Source: Halanaerobiales bacterium (GTDB taxonomy: Bacteria > Bacillota > Halanaerobiia > Halanaerobiales > JADQBU01). From it: 10,220 nucleotides of DNA. The translations under genes and the position numbers were made by a program. The first letter of the stretch is position 1. The number at the start of each line of letters is the position of its first letter. The notes under the pieces are model-generated. The model was given only the letters and a program-made list of their open reading frames with translations, did not search any database and was not told the origin of the DNA. Positions 1 to 7,500 of the stretch are shown here, piece by piece. Location: NCBI GenBank assembly GCA_016278435.1, contig JADQBU010000419.1, positions 1-10,220 on the forward strand, in the 5' to 3' direction.

Positions 1-15
1 ATACCTAATTTTTGT

Positions 16-1578
16 TTAAAAGTTAATCTGAACAGTAAAATGTATTCTGGGTTTACTGTAATCTTCCAGGGTGCTGAGGGGCCTGGCATAAATTACCTTC
101 AGTAGTGTCCCCTCATTCATTTGAATATTGGTACCCAGACTAATACTGTTTAAGTAATCACTTTCTTTAACTTCTTCATCATTCCCCTTATAGGGAAAGA
201 CTCCACCGTGGTCAAAACTAATTATTCCCATGATACTGTTAGTAACCGGTATATCCAGTTCTGCTCCCAGGTAATAACCGCTATTTCCAATCAGCAGACC
301 CTGAGGATAACCCTTGACATTGTTCATGCCTCCCAGGGAAAACTGCTCAGATGAAACTATTAATTTATCATCAGTATACTGCCATTGTAGCTGTAGATTA
401 AATATTCGGTTATTCTTTATCAGCCTCTGCCAGAGCAGATTACCATTATACTTATAGAAAACAACTTCTTTCTCGGAACTGACAGAATAGCCTGTAGTCA
501 GATACTGGCTGTAGGTTCTTAAAAGGTTATTCTCCCTTTTCTGCCCACTTAAACCGGCGACTACTGAACTTATCTCCCCGGAAAGCAGTTTTGCCTCTGA
601 AAAATAATTGCCCGATTCTTTTCTGTGAATCTCCAGGCTGAAATTTCTGTTTTGCTCAGGTTTTATCAATAAAGGACGATTTATACCGACTGTATAATCT
701 GCTGCTCCCCCGCTGATATCTACACTTTCCATGGGACCGGTAATTATATTGGTCTGGTTCTCACTGTAACCTATGGTTAATTTTCTGCCGTCTTTATGGA
801 CTGGAACACTGTAGAATACTGAACCGGATAGTAATCCCTCTCCTTTAATGGCTGAAAGGGAAAAACTATCACCACGCCCCAGAGGGCTATTAATAGTTGT
901 AGTCAGGCCCAGCCGGAAAAGACCGGTTTCCTTCCGTCCGGCATTATCTACAAAAAGACTGGTATTTATCCTCTCCGGTTCCTGAGTATTTAGAATTAAA
1001 TCTGTAGTTCCATATTCCTGCCCTGATTTAAGATTAGCTTTTAACTTGATATTATTGGTGCTGTTGAAATAATACAGGTCGTTTTCTAACTGAGTTAAAT
1101 CAACTAGATCTCCAGACTGCAGGGATAGCCTTTTTTTGATATAATCTGTTTTCGTATACTCATTATTTTTTATATCTATCCCGCCAAAACGGCCTTCGAC
1201 CAGATTTATTTTTATTATGTTATCCTCGACCTCCTGAGGTAGTAAATAAGCTCTGGCTATATAACCCTTCTCTGTATAGAGTTGATTAATTTCAGCAGCT
1301 ATCTGCTTTATTTCCTCCATGGTAAGATTTCTGTCCTCATATTTCTCAGTGATACCTGCAATCTCTGCTTCTGATAAGATTTCAGAAGAGGTTGTAACTA
1401 CTTTTTCTACATAGATCGTTGTGTCATTATCAGTAATATCAGCTTGATTTATATCCGCTGCTGATGCTGATACTGACATCAATAAGTTTAAATACCATCC
1501 CGGACAGGTCAAAACCAGCAGACTTGCAAACAAAATAACACAATAGATGATTTTCACTCGACATTTTTTTAGTCTCAT
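16..1578 (-). CDS. TpsB outer-membrane transporter (ShlB/FhaC/HecB family)
   Basis: This is the outer-membrane pore that recognises the TpsA partner in the periplasm and secretes it. At 520 residues it is near the usual length. A long signal peptide (1-40) is followed by POTRA1 (about 55-130, with the 'GYIARAYLLPQ' segment), a second POTRA-like part (about 131-202) and a 16-strand-type barrel (about 205-520). Family landmarks seen are the 'VDNAG...TG' entry to the barrel (D211-G219), 'NSPLGRGD' (230-237), the loop-6 motif V421-K-G-Y424, where most members have VRGY/F, the D-H-G motif (D456-G458) that normally pairs with the loop-6 Arg, and a terminal Phe520, the usual barrel-assembly signal. 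The ATG at 1578-1576 overlaps the tpsA stop as ATGA, has a G-rich Shine-Dalgarno six bases upstream, and starts directly on a signal peptide, so the start is well supported. The stop is TAA at 18-16. No terminator is visible in the 15 bases beyond it. Confidence 0.95.
   Translation of the reverse strand: MRLKKCRVKIIYCVILFASLLVLTCPGWYLNLLMSVSASAADINQADITDNDTTIYVEKVVTTSSEILSEAEIAGITEKYEDRNLTMEEIKQIAAEINQLYTEKGYIARAYLLPQEVEDNIIKINLVEGRFGGIDIKNNEYTKTDYIKKRLSLQSGDLVDLTQLENDLYYFNSTNNIKLKANLKSGQEYGTTDLILNTQEPERINTSLFVDNAGRKETGLFRLGLTTTINSPLGRGDSFSLSAIKGEGLLSGSVFYSVPVHKDGRKLTIGYSENQTNIITGPMESVDISGGAADYTVGINRPLLIKPEQNRNFSLEIHRKESGNYFSEAKLLSGEISSVVAGLSGQKRENNLLRTYSQYLTTGYSVSSEKEVVFYKYNGNLLWQRLIKNNRIFNLQLQWQYTDDKLIVSSEQFSLGGMNNVKGYPQGLLIGNSGYYLGAELDIPVTNSIMGIISFDHGGVFPYKGNDEEVKESDYLNSISLGTNIQMNEGTLLKVIYARPLSTLEDYSKPRIHFTVQINF
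1189..1416 (-). other. POTRA1 domain of TpsB
   Basis: Residues about 55-130 show the beta-alpha-alpha-beta-beta pattern of the POTRA_2 family: strand 55-62, helix 70-80, helix 86-103 (N-L-T-M-E-E-I...), then 'GYIARAYLLPQ' (105-115) and the strand ending 'INLVEGRFGGI' (124-134). In the family this periplasmic domain binds the TpsA secretion domain. A second, more divergent POTRA follows to about residue 202. Confidence 0.8.
1459..1578 (-). other. Sec signal peptide of TpsB
   Basis: Residues 1-9 are strongly basic (MRLKKCRVK). They are followed by a long hydrophobic stretch (10-36) and a small-residue end S-A-S-A before A41-D42, fitting signal peptidase I cleavage after about residue 40. It is longer than a typical signal peptide. 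The hydrophobic part is broken by Pro26-Gly27, so cleavage near residue 25-27 is less likely but possible. Confidence 0.75.
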
Positions 1579-4500
1579 CTGGTACCCCCCAGTACATCTT
1601 CTTCATCTACAAATGATATCAGTCCCTGCTCACCTTTTTTTTCATCTTCTGGCATCGGGGTGAGTATTATTCCACTGTTAAAATCACCAATTACCTGCGG
1701 CATCTTGCGGGTCATCCTGATGAAACTGTTTTCTGTACTGAACTCATTGGCAATAAATTGAGGTTGATAGTTGACAATCAGGGAATCGGTCAGCATCTTT
1801 CTATCTGCTCTAAACACCAGATAGAATTGTCTGTCACGGGGATAAAGCTGTAAATCACAGTCATATAACTGTTTATCAATATTATCAGCTATTACACTGT
1901 AGTAATTGTTATATAACTCTGCCCTGCTGCCAATTCTTGTTGCCAGGAATTTTACTTTATCTGCACCGGCCTCGATGTGAGCAAAATCTGCCGTCAATTT
2001 AGTAAAGTTAATACCCTGATCAGAACTGCCAATTATTCTGACCTGATCAGCCATCTCCTTACTGCCGCCTTCTACTACCAGTAACAAGGGGGTTGAACCG
2101 GTATGAAGTAAATTGCTGACATCCAACTTATCTGCATAAATTTCAGCACTTTCCCCGATTTCAGCTCTCGTTATATCTGCTGAACTTCCAGTTGCAGGTA
2201 ATAATAACTTGAATTGAGGTGTTGCAATCTCCTCTGCTGTCAGGTTTCCCTCCTGAACCAGTAAATCTATCAATCCAAGTTGATTATAGATGAAATTGGA
2301 ATCCAGATCACCGGCAAGTTCAACCAGATAGATACCAGTTTTAGCTCCAGCATCTGTTGTCGCTTCGGCCTGGGTTTTTATCCTGTTACCGGCCGCACCG
2401 ATACTGCCATTTTCGGAGATCAATATTATCTTATTTGCCTTGAAATTGGGCTGCTCATCATCATTATTACTGTTTAAAATAGAACCATCTGCTGCTATAC
2501 CGATAGTATTACCGGCCTCAAATTGACCAACATTTATCTGACCATCTATTTCTCCGAGGTAAATATTTTCCCCGGCCAGAGCATTGACTTCTCCTGTCTC
2601 AGGATTGGAGGAATCAATATTAAAGTAATTATCACGCTCACCGATACTGCCGGCTGCAGCGGTTAGATTAATATTAACAGCCGTAATATTGGTCTTATCA
2701 GCATTGGTTTTACGGTTCATTATAGAGCCTGTATTCCCGGATTTACTTGTGCTATCACTGGAAATGGATTCAGTGGCCTGTAGTTTAACATCCCCTGCTG
2801 CTGTGATACTGTCAACAGCTATATCTCCACTGTTAGCTATTCTTACATCTGACCCTGATTGATTTATATCTGTAATAGTCAACTTACCGGCCGTATTTGT
2901 TAATTCGATGTTACCACTATCTTTATTTACTGCAGTGAAATATTTAACAGTGTTTTTACCAGTAAGTAACTGACCACCCGTGCTCCCGGTATTTAATTGC
3001 CTGACATTGACAATTCTACCACTTTCATTTTCTACAATAGTACCACCGGCTTTCATATTCACATTACCCGTAGTAGAAATCATGTCATTTACCCTGGTAT
3101 CACCGCCGGTTGTGATTAATATATTACTACCATCACCAGTTGTCAGGCTACCGTCAATCTCCCCATCCTGTCCTGTATTTACCCTGATCTCTCCCTGTGC
3201 AGTTCTTATACTACCTGTGTTAATAAAATCCTCTGTATTTACAATATCAATATCTCCATTATTTTGGTTAATTCCCAGTATATTTAAATTTCCGGTATTT
3301 GTTAAGGAGATATCTCCCTGACCAATATTGGCAGCACTAAATCTTCTTACCTGATTATTTCCATTCATTATCTGGCCATCAGATGTTTCTGTAAGCAGTG
3401 TCTCAGCTTCGATATAACCCTTACCATTACCAGCATCAACTTCATAAATATCATTACTGTTTAGATAAACTGTACCAGTAGCCGAAAGCTTACTACCAAT
3501 ATTTAATGACAGGTCACTGAATAGATCTATATTACCTGCTTCAATCCCACCAGTCCCGGCCTCAATTTTACCGGTCCAGATGGACTGACTACTGGCCAGG
3601 TCAATATTACCACCGGCTTCTGCTGTAAGTACACCGTCCTTTAGTTCTATCTGCAGAGAATCATCATCCGTACTGTTCTCAAAGCCCTTGCCCAGAATGT
3701 TACCTCCGGCCGTAAAATCAATGGAACTGGCAAGAATACTCAGCCCCGGCTGCCGTCCCACAATATCACCGGCACTGCTGATACCAACCGTTTTTCCGGC
3801 ATATATCCTGTCAAAACTGAAGTCTCCTGCTGTTTTCTCAAGATATATATTATTTTTGGCCCGGGCACTTCCAAGAAAACCAGAATTAAATGACAGATAA
3901 TTTCCTGCATTCCCAATACTGCCATTACCGGCTTCCAGCACTATCCCGGCTGAATCATTGCCAGTATTAAGGGCATATTCTTTAGAGACAGGATTATAGT
4001 TAGTAATACTATCCCTGGCTATAAGCCTGATATCACCCGCACTGATTATCGTATCAATGCTTAAAGAACCTTCATTATTGTAAATAAATGTGTTACCACT
4101 ACCACTATCAGAACTGATACTTACCCGGGGATTAATATACAGTGGGCGGAGCTGTTTAATTTTAATGAACTCCGGTTGACCATCTTCATTATACGTAATA
4201 GTAATATCTCCGGGTAAACTGGCCGTCGCCAGGGCAGCTTTCTGTTCTACCGTCAGCTCTATATCTGAAGTCAGATCAATTACAACCGGGTTCTCCCTGA
4301 ATATACCTATATCCTTCCCTGCATACAGGTTGATATTATCGCCTTTAATATTGAGATCACCGCTTACTATCTGGGTATTGGATTCAGGTAAAAGAGCATT
4401 CCTGTTAATCTCTATCAATAACTGGGATGGATTCCAGACCGCACCGGTTGTTAATTCTTGCTTCTTTTCGTCAGTAATAAGACCCTGTAAGTAGTTAAAA

Positions 4501-7500
4501 TCAGTCAGATAACCATCTGATTCCCAGTTTTCTGTCAGATTCTCATCCAGTAAATTTTTATAATTGTTAAAGGTGGTTTGAGCATATTCCTGCACCTCGG
4601 CGTCTGTTACATCTTCTCCCGCCCGGGTTCTATACAGGCCAATAGCATCCTGATTCAGCTGATAATTACCATCTGCATCTATATATCCATGTCCCATAAA
4701 GCTCCAGTACCCATCATAGGCCCTGTTGACACTTTTATTATGTTCAAAAACTTCCGGATCCCAGTCTTCTCCCAGTGCTTCAATAATTATATTTAAATTG
4801 TTATCAAAAACCTGACGGGCATAAGTCTTAACCTCATCATCTGTTGCTTCTTCTCCGACCTGAGCCCTGTATAACTCAACAGCATCATCATTTAAGTGAT
4901 AATTACCATCTTCATCAAGATTACCATGAGCAAGTAAATAACTATATCTATTATAGGCCCTGTTTACCTTCCTCTTATAGGGAGTAACGGTTGTATGCTC
5001 CGCATCTTCTACAGCCCCCTGAACCTCAGTCAGATGTAGGCGATCCCAGATAGCAGCCAGCTCTTCCTGGCGTTCCTCATCAACTTCCCTGTCTCTGACC
5101 GCATCAATAATTTTTCCATTATCAACCCTTAATGTGACATCTCCTTCACTGGAATAGGCTTTCAGAAGCCTGAAGTCGCCTTCTAAATCCTTGACATTAA
5201 TTATATTCTTGGCCTCCAGGCTTACATCGCCGGCTGCCTGAATATTAAAAACCGTGTCAGTATTACCTATACTCCCCTGCTCACTTATCAGGGTTATATT
5301 TCCTCCATCGATGGTTGAACCCCCGTTAGAGGCACTTTCAATATTACCCCTTGATTCAAGGTAGATCAACCCGTCAGCAGAACTATTCATCTGCTGAACT
5401 TTGATAATATCAGCTGTAGATTTTACTGCTATATCACCATTATTAGAATTTGCCCACAGTGTTCCACCATCCCTGAGATTAATTTGTAACGGTCGGGTTA
5501 GTGAACCAATGTCTGTATCAGCATTCATCGTCAGGCTCTGTGTATTTATCAATGCCGGTGCATACTGAGTAATATTACCCTGGTTGAAGTTATCATAAAC
5601 ACCTATATTTGTTTTAAGAACTGTATCACCTTTGATGTTATCTATTCTTCCGCCCAGGGTCAACCCCGGATCTGAATTTATTTCCAGATTGGCATTGGTG
5701 CTCCCGTTGAAGCTGATGCCTATAGAATTATCAGCTTTAACACTGTTGGTAACTTTTACTTGAGCTTTAGAAGGTAGATAATAATACCAGAGATCTTTAC
5801 AGACACCCTTGTTTTTCCAGTCATCCCAGTCAACTGAAGTATTCCATGTAAGTGTTTTATAACTTGTACTACCATCGGAATTAATTATCTTTCGATCATG
5901 GTCCCAGCTTGTTACCTCACCAGTGATATCCTGCTTAAAAACAGAGTTATTTTCATTATCAATATAAATACCTTCTGAACTATTAACCCAGTGGCCGTCT
6001 GTTACATTATCACCACTTTTATTAACCCAGGTCCAGGGATTCAAATTTGTTCTAAAATTATAGACTGAATAACCGAGACCGTCTTTCCGGCGGTCGGTCA
6101 GTTCAACCCAGCCGTCGTCCTCTGATAAATTTCGCTCAACCTCGGCTGTTCTGGTCCATTGGTAGCGGAGATTGGTCATCGGTGAATATGCTGCCCCAGT
6201 ATGTGAATATTCATTATAATTTTCTGGCCTGACTGTATTGGTAGTCCTGTTTAATTGATATCCTTTGATTTTTTCTCCAGGACTGTTTACATACCAGGTT
6301 GTTTGACCCTTCTGTGTATCAACAATTTTAATTATACCTTCTGCCGAGCTTCCTGTATTAATATCATTAATGACCAGGGGTTTGCTGCTGTAATTATCAA
6401 TCGTCACATCTCCCAGCCCATTGAGGACTTCTATTTCTCCCTTGTCATTTGTACTGATTATCTTTCCGTTAAGATAGACATAACCACCACCGCTGGCATT
6501 AATATCGGACAGAATCAGTTTCTGCTTTTTAAAATCATATTCCAGGACAGGCCGCTCATCCCCACCTATGTCATCACCGGCTGAATAATATTCTTCCGGG
6601 ATAACAACCTTTCCGTTTTCAATATTATAATTATTACCATCACTCAACCAGTCATCTATACCGGATTTCAACTTTATATCCCAGTTAACCGGACTCCCGG
6701 CCCTTATCTTACCATTTATATTGATAGTATCAGCATTGATTCCGATAACCTGGCTCGAGATGGATGGTTCTTCCCCATCACCCAGGTCAGGATAAGTATC
6801 TGATTCCTCGTGAAGTGCATCCAGATAGTTATATACTCTTTTCATATAGAAACCATTGAATAGTTCTATATCATGTCTTATATTCTTTTCTTCATCTGGA
6901 TCCCAGACATTGGGGAACTGGGAGCCAAAAACATAGGTATCACCGCCGGATTTAGCATAAGTATGACCATCTTCTTCCAGTTTGTCCATATAGTTATACG
7001 TATCCCGCAGCCAGTCATTTAATGACCGGCCTGAACCGTTTTTTTCATACATCACATTGGCGACATAATAGGCAGCTTTCCAGGCGGCTGTTGGGAGATT
7101 TTCCTGTGAATACCAGACTGCCATGGGATCTACAACATTGAACATTCCGTAGGGATTATTTACAATCACTGCCCCATTGGGGACATTTATATTCGTCTCC
7201 TGGACACTTATTTTATCAAAGATGGCAAGGCTTCCGTCCTGATTAAAGACATCAAGCAGACCGCGCCGGTTATAGACACCTTTCTTCAGGAAAATAACCG
7301 GTTCCCCGGAACTACTATTATTCCTGATTATTATCCGGGAAGTTTCATCACCCGGGATCGGATTAGTGCTAAAGCCGGCTGGTGCTTGAGCAAATGATCC
7401 GGTAAATTTTATTTTGCCACCCAGATCCCGGTCTGGAATCATAATTTGATTTAAGAGCAGGTGTTTAGAGGTATTATTTATTACCTCTATCTTTGGACTT

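Noticed and set aside
1..15. Transcription terminator downstream of tpsB
   Set aside because: Only 15 AT-rich bases are available and they contain no hairpin. Any terminator would lie outside the window.
1575..2129. C-terminal toxin module, as in contact-dependent inhibition CdiA proteins, with an immunity gene
   Set aside because: There is no VENN-type boundary, the C-terminal block looks structural, and tpsB follows directly by overlap, leaving no room for an immunity gene at the junction.
2980..3321. Plus-strand open frame of 113 codons (and similar ones at 6255-6584 and 9886-10197)
   Set aside because: They lie wholly antisense to the long, clearly coding tpsA frame. Their products are low-complexity Pro/Ser/Ile-rich readings of the repeats, and I see no family resemblance.
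3740..3925. Minus-strand out-of-frame ORFs (here and at 8516-8698)
   Set aside because: They overlap tpsA in another frame, have no separate ribosome binding site that I can see, and no recognisable protein pattern.
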